Positions 8,492 through 17,208 of a stretch of 64,000 nucleotides of DNA are shown here, piece by piece (position 1 is the first letter of the stretch; every line of letters starts with the position of its first letter). The notes beneath the pieces were generated by a model. It had not been told where the DNA came from and searched no databases. It saw nothing but the letters and a program-made list of their open reading frames with translations. Source of the DNA: Flavobacterium sp. IMCC34852. Its GTDB lineage: Bacteria > Bacteroidota > Bacteroidia > Flavobacteriales > Flavobacteriaceae. The stretch is from assembly GCF_030643905.1 (NCBI RefSeq), contig NZ_CP121446.1, positions 1 to 64,000 on the forward strand, given 5' to 3'. The translations under genes were made by a program, and so were the position numbers.

Positions 8492-9643
8492 TTGGATACA
8501 CATTCGTTTAAAATTTATTCTTCAACCGCTCAACTTCCTGATACTTGGGATAAAGTTGCGCAGGAGAATATTTTTTTGCAAACCCATTATTTAAAAGTGC
8601 TTGAAGATTCGGCACCAACCAATATGGAATGCTTTTACATAGGTATATTTGAAAAAGCAGAACTCATCGGCGTTGCTTTGGCTCAATACCTAAACCTCAA
8701 TAAATTGGAATCCTTTGGCGAAAGAGACCAATGTTTGAAAACTTCAGTACGCAATTTTGTTTTCAAAAACTTTGCTTCTCACGTTTTATTTCTGGGAAAC
8801 AATATGATTACCGGGCAAAATGGTTATGAGTTCACAAAAGCTATTGATTATAAAAACATCGGCGATTTGCTTTTAGAATGTGCCGATGCACTCACAAAAT
8901 ATTTCAAAGATCAAAAAGTCAAAATTCATATTGTTTCGTTTAAAGATTTCTACAGACATTGTGCAGATGAACTGAAAAAGCATCAGTTCTCCAACATTTA
9001 TGAGTTCAACACACAACCCAATATGATTTTTGAATTGCAAAAGCAATGGCAAACCAACGATGATTATATTGCCGCTTTTTCTAAAAAATACCGCGACCAA
9101 TACAAACGTTCACAAAAAAAAGCCGAGGGAATTTCGATAAAAGAATTGTCATTGGAACAAATAATTGAACAAGAAGAACGCATCTACGAGTTATACCATC
9201 ACGTGGCTAAAAACGCTCCGTTTAATACTTTCTTCTTGTCCAAAAATCATTTTTCCACTTTTAAGAAACAATGTGGTGACCGGTTTAAATTGATCGGTTA
9301 TTTCTTAAATGAAAAATTAGTAGGTTTTCACACCTTACTTTTAAACGGAAATGTATTGGAAACCTATTTCTTAGGTTATGATAACCAAGTCCAAAAAGAG
9401 AAAATGCTTTATTTGAATATGCTGTACAACATGACAAAATTTGGAATTGAAAATCAATTTGAAAAAATAATATTCGGTAGAACGGCTTTAGAAATCAAAA
9501 GTTCTATTGGCGCTGGACCAATTATGATGTCGGGTTTCATTTATCACACAAACAAATGGGTCAACAAATTCATGCCGAAAATATTCCCAAAATTAGAGCC
9601 GACTTTAGTTTGGCAACAACGACATCCGTTTAAAGAAAACTAA
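8492..9643 (+). CDS. FemAB/GNAT-fold acyltransferase-like protein
   Basis: 383 residues. The only start that keeps the conserved N-terminus (FKIYSSTAQLPDTWDKV) is a TTG at 8492; the next in-frame ATG would remove 44 residues. The middle contains IAAFSKKYRDQYKRSQKKAE and the second half GYFLNEKLVGFHTLLLNGN, ETYFLGYD and a C-terminal FGRTALEIKSSIGA, a pattern seen in peptidoglycan-biosynthesis-like FemAB/GNAT proteins of Bacteroidetes. A transfer of an acyl or aminoacyl group is likely; the substrate is unknown. The start codon lies 4 bases after a terminator T-run, so its own transcript must have a very short leader. Confidence 0.75.
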   Translation: MDTHSFKIYSSTAQLPDTWDKVAQENIFLQTHYLKVLEDSAPTNMECFYIGIFEKAELIGVALAQYLNLNKLESFGERDQCLKTSVRNFVFKNFASHVLFLGNNMITGQNGYEFTKAIDYKNIGDLLLECADALTKYFKDQKVKIHIVSFKDFYRHCADELKKHQFSNIYEFNTQPNMIFELQKQWQTNDDYIAAFSKKYRDQYKRSQKKAEGISIKELSLEQIIEQEERIYELYHHVAKNAPFNTFFLSKNHFSTFKKQCGDRFKLIGYFLNEKLVGFHTLLLNGNVLETYFLGYDNQVQKEKMLYLNMLYNMTKFGIENQFEKIIFGRTALEIKSSIGAGPIMMSGFIYHTNKWVNKFMPKIFPKLEPTLVWQQRHPFKEN

Positions 9644-9672
9644 ACTTTGCTATCTTTAACCAAATTTGATTT

Positions 9673-10872
9673 ATGTTATTCCAGTTTGGTTTTTACTCGT
9701 CATTACTCTTAATTACCTTTTCACAGGGAATTATCTATAGTATATTACTACTCAAAAAAGCCATACTAACAGAAGGTAAATCCAATTATTGGCTGAGTTT
9801 TTTTATTTTTTTATGTAGCCTGTATATTGCGCCTTGGATGTTAGGATTTGCCGGTTGGTATGACAATCAACCTTATCGTGATATTCTTTTTTATGTGCCT
9901 TTTCAACATTTATTGTTGATTGGTCCGGTTATTTATTTTTATACCCAAAGCTTACTCAATCCTTCGTTTCAATTGACACGAAAAAACTTTTTACATTTTA
10001 TTCCGGGTATTGGTTATCTGTTCTATATTTTAGGATTGTGGATTTATGACAAATTTATAGTTAATGACTATTACTTCTATAAAGACGGTTTGGATAAAGA
10101 TTTTGAAAGTTGGTACCAAAATATAGGTTTGATTTCGATGATGATCTACTTTTTGGTCTCGATTCGTTACTATAATTTGTACCGAAAATTGATGTTTCAG
10201 GTCGTGAGTTATGCCGATACAGTTCTTTTTAAATGGATTAAAACCTATCTCTATGCGTTTTTAATAATGTTGTCTTTACCGTTGGTGTTAGATATTGTCA
10301 GTTCATTTTATCCAGACATAGATTCATATACCGGTACTTGGTGGTTCTTTTTGTTCTTCTCTATTATTATGTATTACATTGCTATCATCGGATATTCTAA
10401 TCCTATTGTCACTAAAATCCCTTTTGAAATCTCTGTTTTCCCCAATCAACCGGCTTTATTGTTACAACCCAATCAAAGTGAGGAAGTGATTATCGATATT
10501 GAACATGAAACATTTACCGAACAAGAATCACCGGAAACTAAGATTTGGAAAAATAAAATTGAAACCCTGATTACCGGAGAAAAACTCTATCAAAATCCGG
10601 AACTAACACTAACTGATTTGGCCAAAAAATTAAACACCAATGCCTCGGTAATTTCCAAAGCAGTCAATCAAGGCTTTAGGGTAAACTTCAATGATTTTAT
10701 CAACCAATACCGAATTGATGCCGTTAAAAAAGCATTTGAAGCCGGAGAACATAAAAAATCAACCTTACTTGGTATTGCATTTGACTGTGGCTTTAATTCG
10801 AAAGCAACCTTTAACAGGGCATTCAAAAAAAACACCGGCCTTTCGCCTAAAGAATTCTTAAATAAAATATAG
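9673..10872 (+). CDS. Membrane-anchored AraC-family transcription regulator
   Basis: 399 residues. The first 250 residues form about seven hydrophobic helices; the last 95 residues are an AraC/XylS DNA-binding domain with two helix-turn-helix motifs (LTDLAKKLNTNASVISKAVN; LLGIAFDCGFNSKATFNRAFKK) and the usual FKKNTGLSPKEFL ending. This architecture (7TM receptor plus AraC domain) is common in Bacteroidetes and presumably couples a membrane signal to transcription. It begins 29 bases after the acyltransferase gene. No target operator is visible. Confidence 0.88.
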   Translation: MLFQFGFYSSLLLITFSQGIIYSILLLKKAILTEGKSNYWLSFFIFLCSLYIAPWMLGFAGWYDNQPYRDILFYVPFQHLLLIGPVIYFYTQSLLNPSFQLTRKNFLHFIPGIGYLFYILGLWIYDKFIVNDYYFYKDGLDKDFESWYQNIGLISMMIYFLVSIRYYNLYRKLMFQVVSYADTVLFKWIKTYLYAFLIMLSLPLVLDIVSSFYPDIDSYTGTWWFFLFFSIIMYYIAIIGYSNPIVTKIPFEISVFPNQPALLLQPNQSEEVIIDIEHETFTEQESPETKIWKNKIETLITGEKLYQNPELTLTDLAKKLNTNASVISKAVNQGFRVNFNDFINQYRIDAVKKAFEAGEHKKSTLLGIAFDCGFNSKATFNRAFKKNTGLSPKEFLNKI

Positions 10873-11040
10873 AATTAGGACACCTCAAATCAAAACATCC
10901 TTTTTCAACAAGTATCAAATTATTTATTTTAAAGTAAAAAGGTTTCAAATCATAATTTGAAGCGTTTCTTGTATTGTGTAGCTGCATCTTTGTCTCATTA
11001 TTAACCGAAAACCTATGACAGGTTTCTTAAAAAAATATTT

Positions 11041-11400
11041 ATGAGAACAGCATTTGCAACTTTTTTGTTAACCTTGAGCATTTCCTCTTGCGGTGTATTC
11101 GAATCTTTAAATTCCAATACCGCTATCAAACCCAAAGAAAAGTTTGTCTTAGGCAACAACAAACACGGCGTCTTCAAAACCCATTTAAAAAATGAAGGCA
11201 TAACTGTTTTAAAAATTTATCAAGCACCCATTGATGGTGGAAGCTACTCACCCATAATGCTTCAACCCCAAGAAACAGCCACCGTAAAAACTGCCAAAAA
11301 CACCGCCTTAATTATTGAAAATACGGGAGAAGAATACGCTTCGGTAACCTTAAAAGTTAGAGGCGATTTAAATTTAGGAATGTCATACAATAATCAATAG
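11041..11400 (+). CDS. Small lipoprotein of unknown function
   Basis: 119 residues. N-terminal signal with a lipobox (LTLSISSC, Cys about residue 17). The mature part is a predicted all-beta domain with no motif I recognise (GNNKHGVFKTHLKN; VTLKVRGDLNLG). It is followed after 25 bases by the DUF2807 protein, so the two are probably co-transcribed as an envelope pair. The upstream 168-base gap holds a small palindrome (TTCAAAT-CATA-ATTTGAA, 10944-10961) and an ATCTTTG promoter-like box near 10987-10993. Confidence 0.75.
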   Translation: MRTAFATFLLTLSISSCGVFESLNSNTAIKPKEKFVLGNNKHGVFKTHLKNEGITVLKIYQAPIDGGSYSPIMLQPQETATVKTAKNTALIIENTGEEYASVTLKVRGDLNLGMSYNNQ

Positions 11401-11425
11401 TGTCAATCATCAAATCAAAATTCGA

Positions 11426-12091
11426 ATGAAAACAATAATCTATACCATTTCATTTTTGGCGGCAACATTAGTATCCCATTCGCAACTTAAAGGTTCCGGA
11501 AAAACCATCACTAAAACCTATGACTTTAAAAACTTTGACAAAGTTTATTTCGAAAATTTAGATGGAAAATTAGAGGTAGAAATCGGAAAACCTTTTAGTA
11601 TTACAGTTACTATTGATGACAATCTGATTGATATTTTTTCGATTACAGAAAACCGCACTGAGTATGAACTCACACTAAGTTTCAAAGACAATTGGAACAA
11701 TAAAAAATACATTGAAAACACCAATTGTAAAATCAAAATCACCATGCCCGAAGCTTCCGTTATTAAAAACATCGGCAACAGCAATTTAAATATCAAAAAC
11801 GTAATTGGTCGCTATTTCAGAATAGAAAACACAGGAAACGGAGACACAAAAATTAGTGGTTCAACGGATAGTTTCGATGTTGTAAAAAGGGGTAACGGTA
11901 ATATCTCTGCTGAAAAACTCATCGCTAAAAAAGCCAACATCAAAAACACCGGCAATGGAGACGTGACTGTAAATGTTTCAGAAGAACTCACTGCTCAACT
12001 CAACGGAAATGGTGATGTGAAAAACATCGGCAAAGCCAAATTCGACAACAATTCTAAGAAAACCGGCAACGGCGATTTAATCAACTACTAA
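11426..12091 (+). CDS. DUF2807 (head GIN domain) exported protein
   Basis: 221 residues with a signal peptide (ending near LVSHSQ). The body is a repetitive right-handed beta-helix-like domain with recurring GNGD/GNGN turns (NTGNGDTKISG, RGNGNISAEKL, NTGNGDVTV, NGNGDVKNIG), typical of the DUF2807 putative auto-transporter adhesin head family, widespread in Bacteroidetes. It is probably periplasmic or cell-surface. The function of the family is not established. Neighbours: a lipoprotein upstream and DoxX downstream (10-base gap), suggesting one transcript. Confidence 0.85.
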   Translation: MKTIIYTISFLAATLVSHSQLKGSGKTITKTYDFKNFDKVYFENLDGKLEVEIGKPFSITVTIDDNLIDIFSITENRTEYELTLSFKDNWNNKKYIENTNCKIKITMPEASVIKNIGNSNLNIKNVIGRYFRIENTGNGDTKISGSTDSFDVVKRGNGNISAEKLIAKKANIKNTGNGDVTVNVSEELTAQLNGNGDVKNIGKAKFDNNSKKTGNGDLINY

Positions 12092-12101
12092 AACTTTAAA
12101 A

Positions 12102-12593
12102 ATGAAACTATTCTCTCCACTCACAAAACCATTTCTCTTACCCCATTGGTCACAAGATATAGTATTAGCCATTCCAAGAATTGTTTGTGGCTTTCTTTTA
12201 ACTTCCAGCTTTGGCGCCGATAAATTTGGTTTACCATGGTCACCTGCCGATAAAAATTTAGGACTATTCGAGGTGGCTTATTGGTTTCCAAATGATGTAG
12301 CCGAATACGGTGGACTGTTTGCCTTAGCTCCAACTTTCTTTGCCTGGATGGGCGCTTTTAGTGAAGCTATTGGTGGTATATTTTTATTGCTTGGTTTTCA
12401 AACTCGCATCGCTTCATTTCTAATTATTTGTACGATGCTTGTTGCCATTTTTATGCAACAAATTCAGAATGGCCTTTGGAATTGCTTAGCGGCTATGGGT
12501 TTTCTTTGGGTCGGAATTTTTTATATGACTTTAGGCTCAGGAAGATTTGGAGTTGATTATCTAATTACCAAAAAACTAAAAGAGCGTTCCTAG
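12102..12593 (+). CDS. DoxX family membrane protein
   Basis: 163 residues with four transmembrane helices. The first helix region (IVLAIPRIVCGFLLTSSFGADKFG), GAFSEAIGGIFLLLGFQTR and the final helix pair match the DoxX/SURF4 family. DoxX-like proteins have been linked to thiol/redox processes at the membrane in other bacteria, but that role is not demonstrated for this branch. It closes a small plus-strand cluster of envelope genes, and its stop codon lies in the loop of a terminator. Confidence 0.85.
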   Translation: MKLFSPLTKPFLLPHWSQDIVLAIPRIVCGFLLTSSFGADKFGLPWSPADKNLGLFEVAYWFPNDVAEYGGLFALAPTFFAWMGAFSEAIGGIFLLLGFQTRIASFLIICTMLVAIFMQQIQNGLWNCLAAMGFLWVGIFYMTLGSGRFGVDYLITKKLKERS

Positions 12594-12608
12594 TTGGAAC
12601 GCTCTTTT
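12578..12608. terminator. Bidirectional terminator between doxX-like and ABC-F genes
   Basis: Stem AAAAGAGCGTTCC / GGAACGCTCTTTT with a 5-base loop (TAGTT) that contains the TAG stop codon of the DoxX gene. A-run and T-run on opposite sides serve both convergent genes. Confidence 0.9.
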
Positions 12609-14516
12609 TTATAAATTATCAATCTCGCCTTGAACCACTTCCCAATCTTCAAGTAGTTTGTCGAGTTCTGATTTCTTTTTGTTATACGCGGTAAAGAAAT
12701 TAGCATTTTCGATGTGTTTGTCATAGTTAGAAGCCAATTCTTTATCGTCGTTTTGAATGTCGATTTCCAATTGTTTGATTTGGCTTTCTATTTTGCTCAA
12801 ACGGTTTTGCAACGATTTGCTTTTCTTTTGGTCTTCATAAGAAAGATTTTTGGCTGTCGCCGATTTGGTTTCGACTACAATATCTTTCTTCTCAATTTCA
12901 CGCATGTTGCTGGCATTGCGTTGCTCCAAGAAGTAGTTAATATCGCCCAGATATTCTTTGATTTTTTGGTCTTTAAATTCGTAAACAATATTAGACATAC
13001 CTTGCAAAAAATCCCTATCGTGCGAAACCAACAACAAGGTGCCTTCATATTTCTGCAACGCAGCTTTCAAAACATTCTTCGATTTAATGTCCAAGTGATT
13101 CGTTGGCTCATCCATCAGCAACACGTTAATCGGCTGAAGCAATAATTTACACAACGCCAAACGGTTTCTTTCGCCTCCGGAAAGCACTTTGACTTTCTTC
13201 TCTACATCATCACCTCGGAATAAAAAGGCGCCCAACATATCGCGCACTTTTGAACGATTGGTATCGGTTGCCGCATTAGTCATGGTTTCTAACAATGTAA
13301 TTTCCCCATCCAAATATTCGGCTTGGTTTTGGGCAAAATAACCCACTTGCACATTATGCCCCATTTTTATTGAACCTTCGTATTTAAATTCGTTAACGAT
13401 GGCTTTGATAAAAGTCGATTTCCCTTGACCATTCTGCCCTACGAAAGCAATTTTGCTCCCGCGTTCAACCAAAAGTGAAATGTCTTTTAAAATGGTTTTA
13501 TCGCCATAAGCTTTGGTTACATGTTCCGCTTCAATCACTACGCGTCCGGGTGTTTGAGATACCGGAAACGAAATATTCATTACCGAATTGTCATCTTCAT
13601 CGACTTCAATTCGTTCCACTTTATCCAATTTTTTAATCAACGATTGCGCCATCGAAGCTTTAGAAGCTTTGGCACGAAACTTTTCGATTAACTTTTCGGT
13701 TTCTTCAATTTTCTTGGCTTGATTCTTTTGGGTAGCCAATTGCTTTTCGCGAATTTCTTCACGCAAGACTAAATATTGAGAATAGGGTTTGTTGAAATCG
13801 TATGCTTTACCCAAGGAAATCTCAATCGTTCTATTGGTCACATTGTCCAAAAACATTTTATCGTGAGACACAATCACCACTACGCCCGGAAAATTTCTAA
13901 GGAAACCTTCCAACCAAATGATACTTTCGATATCCAAGTGATTCGTAGGCTCATCCAGTAACAAGATATCGTTGGATTGCAACAATAATTTGGCCAACTC
14001 AATACGCATGCGCCATCCGCCTGAAAAAGTATCGGTTTGATTATTGAAATCCTCTCTTTTAAAACCTAAGCCCAAAAGGATTTTTTCGGTATCGCCCACA
14101 TAATTGTAACCTCCTAATATTTCATAATGATGCGTCACATCGCTCAACTGCTCAATTAAATCAGAATAACTTTGGCTTTCATAATCGGTACGAGTGGCCA
14201 ATTGGTGATTGATTTCATCAATTTTCAGCTCTGCTCTTTTTATTTCCTCAAAGGCCTGATAGGCTTCTTCCAAAACGGTTCTTCCTTTTTCAAAATCAAT
14301 ATCCTGACGCAGAAATCCTATTTTCACTTCTTTTTCGGTGGCAATTTGTCCGCTATCGGGTTTGAAATCACCGGCCAAAATTTTGAGCATAGTCGATTTT
14401 CCGGCACCGTTTTTCCCCACCAATCCAACTCTGTCACCCGAACCTAACCGAAAAGTTACCTCTTCAAAAAGATACGTACCTCCAAAAGAAACCGATAAAT
14501 TGTGTATGTTTAACAT
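12609..14516 (-). CDS. ABC-F family ATPase
   Basis: 635 residues, soluble, with two ABC cassettes: Walker A GKNGAGKST (about 38) with signature FSGGWRMRIELAK, and GQNGQGKST (about 355) with signature LSGGERNRLALCK; both have LLLDEPTNHLD Walker B motifs. A charged inter-domain linker rich in Lys/Glu (REKQLATQKNQAKKIEE) is the P-site tRNA interaction motif region, and a C-terminal coiled coil follows (about 550-630). Proteins of this class act on the ribosome as translation factors or, in some subfamilies, in antibiotic protection or DNA tolerance (Uup). Chromosomal housekeeping context favours the translation-factor role. Confidence 0.93.
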   Translation of the reverse strand: MLNIHNLSVSFGGTYLFEEVTFRLGSGDRVGLVGKNGAGKSTMLKILAGDFKPDSGQIATEKEVKIGFLRQDIDFEKGRTVLEEAYQAFEEIKRAELKIDEINHQLATRTDYESQSYSDLIEQLSDVTHHYEILGGYNYVGDTEKILLGLGFKREDFNNQTDTFSGGWRMRIELAKLLLQSNDILLLDEPTNHLDIESIIWLEGFLRNFPGVVVIVSHDKMFLDNVTNRTIEISLGKAYDFNKPYSQYLVLREEIREKQLATQKNQAKKIEETEKLIEKFRAKASKASMAQSLIKKLDKVERIEVDEDDNSVMNISFPVSQTPGRVVIEAEHVTKAYGDKTILKDISLLVERGSKIAFVGQNGQGKSTFIKAIVNEFKYEGSIKMGHNVQVGYFAQNQAEYLDGEITLLETMTNAATDTNRSKVRDMLGAFLFRGDDVEKKVKVLSGGERNRLALCKLLLQPINVLLMDEPTNHLDIKSKNVLKAALQKYEGTLLLVSHDRDFLQGMSNIVYEFKDQKIKEYLGDINYFLEQRNASNMREIEKKDIVVETKSATAKNLSYEDQKKSKSLQNRLSKIESQIKQLEIDIQNDDKELASNYDKHIENANFFTAYNKKKSELDKLLEDWEVVQGEIDNL

Positions 14517-14617
14517 AATGATTTGTTACAAAAGTTACAGGCAAAAAGATTTCTAAAAAGTACCTTTGTAAACCCGAAGCCCGAGAGCTAAAACTAATAA
14601 AATTAAAATTTTTGCAA

Positions 14618-15001
14618 ATGTTAAAAAAAGGATCCAAACTAAATAGCATTTTAACAGGAAGTTGTCCGAAATGTCAAGAAGAAAGCATGTATATTGACCC
14701 AAATCCGTACAATCTGAAAAACATCTACCACATGCACGAAAATTGTAGCCATTGCGGACTCCATTATCAAATTGAACCTTCCTTTTTTTATGGCGCTATG
14801 TATGTAAGTTATGCCTTGACAGTAGCCATTGGAGTGGTTGCATTTATCATTGCCAAAGTCTTTATCGGTTTAGACCTTATCGCTTCTTTTATAGCCATTA
14901 TAGTAGCGCTCATTGCTTTAATGCCAGTAACTGCAAGGTTAGCCCGAAACATCTACATCAATATTTTTGTACATTATGATAAGAATGCAGTTAAGAAGTA
15001 A
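14618..15001 (+). CDS. DUF983 family protein
   Basis: 127 residues from ATG 14618. The N-terminal half carries two Cys pairs (CPKCQEE and CSHCGLHY), a likely zinc ribbon, followed by two transmembrane helices in the second half. This is the layout of DUF983, a small membrane protein family often found near respiratory-chain genes in other phyla, with no proven function. A TACCTTTG box (14561-14568) is a plausible promoter element. The gene is divergent from the ABC-F gene. Confidence 0.85.
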   Translation: MLKKGSKLNSILTGSCPKCQEESMYIDPNPYNLKNIYHMHENCSHCGLHYQIEPSFFYGAMYVSYALTVAIGVVAFIIAKVFIGLDLIASFIAIIVALIALMPVTARLARNIYINIFVHYDKNAVKK

Positions 15002-15006
15002 CTGGC

Positions 15007-15092
15007 TTTTTTGGAGCGAGTGGCTTGGGTATTTTTGGCATCCCTATTCCCGCTTTCCGCGCTACACGATAGCTAGCTACAATCGGGGCTAG
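15007..15092 (-). repeat. Dispersed structured element, copy A
   Basis: Reads on the minus strand as AGCCCCGATTGTA-GC ... GC-GGAAAGCGGGAATAGGGA, then a tail ending TCGCTCCAAAA. Outer stem CCCG/CGGG, inner stem GC/GC plus GCTA/TAGC. The same design appears at 25003-25084, 59652-59741 and, more divergent, 46430-46482. It fills the gap between the DUF983 and FAD oxidoreductase genes. It may belong to the flavo-1 RNA class of flavobacteria, which I cannot confirm here. Confidence 0.75.
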
Positions 15093-15130
15093 TTAGGATT
15101 TGTCTTTTGTAAAATCAGCTATTTCAAATA

Positions 15131-16177
15131 CTACTTGGCTAAACCATACCTTTTAATATCAGCCGTCTTGTCCAGAGGTTTTCCGTTTTCAATATAATCA
15201 TATAAATCCAAAGCCATCGCCGGTGCCAGCATTACGCCTCGTGTGCCAAGACCATTCAAAATGTGTAAATTTTTATGCAAATGATGTGTTCCCAAAAGCG
15301 GCCTTCTGTCTTTCACCGTTGGGCGCACTCCCGCAAAATGGTCAATAATTTCAAAATCACAAGTCAGGATTTCTTTAATTCGGTCAATGAGTTCCTGTTT
15401 GCCTTCTGTAGTTGGTAAATCGGTTTTGTCTTCCCAGTTATAAGTAGCACCCACTTTAAAAAGGTCATTCCCCAATGGCAAAATAAACACGCTGGTATTC
15501 ACAATCACATCCAAATCTAATTCGGGTGCTTTAATGATGAATAATTCCCCTTTAGTACCATCAAGCGGCAAATGCTTAAAAAACGGATTGGCATGCATTC
15601 CAAAGCCTTCCGCAAAGACAATCTGTTTCGCTTTTAAATTTTGGTACTGAAGATGGTCATCTAAAACTTCTAATTCATTATAATCAAAAGCGCTTTCAAC
15701 TAATAAATCAAGATTCTTCAAATAAGCATGATACTGATTTAGTAACACTTCAGTATCCACATAACCAGTATGCAATACTTCGCCATAACCAAAAGGAGCA
15801 TCAATGCCAGCATATTGCTTATGAACAATTTCAGTAGAAAGAAACGGTGCCAAAGCCGGCTTATCCGAAGCGGCGAACCAATTGTTTTGTTCTTCTACTG
15901 AAAAAAACTTTCTGTAAATGGGCAATTTAAAATCGACTTGGGTGTTTAGTTTGGTCTCAATTCTTTGATAAAACACTTCCGCTAAAGCGAGCTGCTCATT
16001 GGCATTCCAAACCTGACTAAATCTTTTTAAAATTACAGGATTATACAAACCGCCGGCAATCTTAGAAGAGTTTTGCGAATGGTTGTCAAAAACCACAAAG
16101 GATTTATTGTTTTGCAAAAGCGTTTCTGCAAAAGCAATTCCGGCCAGCCCTGAACCTACAATGATATAATCAAGCAT
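15131..16177 (-). CDS. FAD-dependent oxidoreductase (DAO family)
   Basis: 348 residues. N-terminal dinucleotide-binding motif IVGSGLAGIAFAE (GxGxxG) at residues 5-17, followed by an acidic residue at the end of the second strand (VVFDN), and a C-terminal FAD-contact segment with GVRPTVKDRRPLLG and LNGLGTRGVMLAPAMA, as in DAO-type amine/amino-acid oxidases and the oxidase domain of MnmC. Substrate unknown. It lies just downstream of gldN but is separated from it by a terminator, so it is not part of the motility operon. Confidence 0.85.
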   Translation of the reverse strand: MLDYIIVGSGLAGIAFAETLLQNNKSFVVFDNHSQNSSKIAGGLYNPVILKRFSQVWNANEQLALAEVFYQRIETKLNTQVDFKLPIYRKFFSVEEQNNWFAASDKPALAPFLSTEIVHKQYAGIDAPFGYGEVLHTGYVDTEVLLNQYHAYLKNLDLLVESAFDYNELEVLDDHLQYQNLKAKQIVFAEGFGMHANPFFKHLPLDGTKGELFIIKAPELDLDVIVNTSVFILPLGNDLFKVGATYNWEDKTDLPTTEGKQELIDRIKEILTCDFEIIDHFAGVRPTVKDRRPLLGTHHLHKNLHILNGLGTRGVMLAPAMALDLYDYIENGKPLDKTADIKRYGLAK

Positions 16178-16192
16178 AATGTTAAACTAAAA

Positions 16193-16219
16193 AAACTCTC
16201 ACCGTAAAGATGAGAGTTT
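16193..16219 (-). terminator. Terminator of the gldKLMN operon
   Basis: Stem AAACTCTCA (16193-16201) / TGAGAGTTT (16211-16219); on the minus strand it is followed by a T-run. It lies 25 bases past the gldN stop. Confidence 0.85.
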
Positions 16220-16243
16220 TTATATTGTAATAGAAATTATTTC

Positions 16244-17158
16244 TTAGTAATTCCACATATCCGATTCGAAACTACGAATCTTTTCTTTGATACGCTCTGC
16301 TTCCAACAACTGCATTTGAGAATTGTCTTTCATGTACTGTTGAATTTCTCGGTCACCGTAAACATTTTCTTCCTTGTAAATCTCACCGTTAAAACGACGG
16401 GAATTCAACAAGTGGTCAAACGTAATCGGCATGGCTGAGTTCTTATCATTGAAAGCTTTTGCCTCATGCAAAATATCTCTAACAGCAGGGAAATACACCC
16501 AGAATAAATCGATAACGTCAGCATTGTCATTACCCGCCTCTTTAGCTTCCGGAGTTACCGGACAAAGTGCCAATAATCTGTATTTCAACTCTCCTTGGCG
16601 TTTGTCAAAATACCAATACCCTTTGATTTTATAACCGGAAATATAGCTGGCATCTAATTCCTTTTTATTGATAAACTGCGGATCCAATACTTTAGCTCCA
16701 GATTTATATTCTTCAATAAAATTGTTATACTCGTCTATTCCTGCTGGAATTGTATCTATATAGGTAAAAGAAGACTCCATATCTTTGAATGTTTTTTTCG
16801 TATTGAAATAATCATCCGCATATACTTCTGTAATCTTACCTTTTTTGATGTTATTGACTAATACATCAAATAAAGATCTTCTTTCCTTACCAACAAAATT
16901 TGTATCAATAGGATAATACAAAGGAAAATTAATTCTTTCATCCACATCCACAAACTCCCAAATGGTTTTACCCATCAATACATCTCTATCATGCACATAA
17001 CCATAAGGTAGTGGTTTGTCATTGTCAGAAATTAACTGAGCAGGTGTTTTCTTTCCAATCTCATCCGGAGTTTTGGAATTCAACAAGTTTGACTGAGCAA
17101 AACTTGATGCGCTGATTGCTACTGCAAAAACTACTGATAAAAGATTTTTAATTTTCAT
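16244..17158 (-). CDS. gldN: Gliding motility/T9SS protein GldN
   Basis: 304 residues with a signal peptide (ending SASSFAQS). Typical GldN/PorN sequence: the DRDVLMGKTIWEFVDVDERINFP segment, KGYWYFDKRQGELKYRLLALCP and a C-terminal region ending in a helix. GldN is periplasmic and forms the outer-membrane ring of the type IX secretion system together with the lipoprotein GldK. It is the last gene of gldK-L-M-N. Some flavobacteria carry a paralogue, gldO, immediately downstream; none is present here, so this single copy should be essential for secretion. Confidence 0.95.
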   Translation of the reverse strand: MKIKNLLSVVFAVAISASSFAQSNLLNSKTPDEIGKKTPAQLISDNDKPLPYGYVHDRDVLMGKTIWEFVDVDERINFPLYYPIDTNFVGKERRSLFDVLVNNIKKGKITEVYADDYFNTKKTFKDMESSFTYIDTIPAGIDEYNNFIEEYKSGAKVLDPQFINKKELDASYISGYKIKGYWYFDKRQGELKYRLLALCPVTPEAKEAGNDNADVIDLFWVYFPAVRDILHEAKAFNDKNSAMPITFDHLLNSRRFNGEIYKEENVYGDREIQQYMKDNSQMQLLEAERIKEKIRSFESDMWNY

Positions 17159-17208
17159 AATAAGTATAATATAAGTTATTTAAGTAGGTTTTCTATCAAC
17201 TTAAATTA

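Noticed and set aside
11013..11201. Antisense frame over the small lipoprotein gene
   Set aside because: The lipoprotein frame has a signal with lipobox and fits the operon; the antisense frame has no supporting feature.
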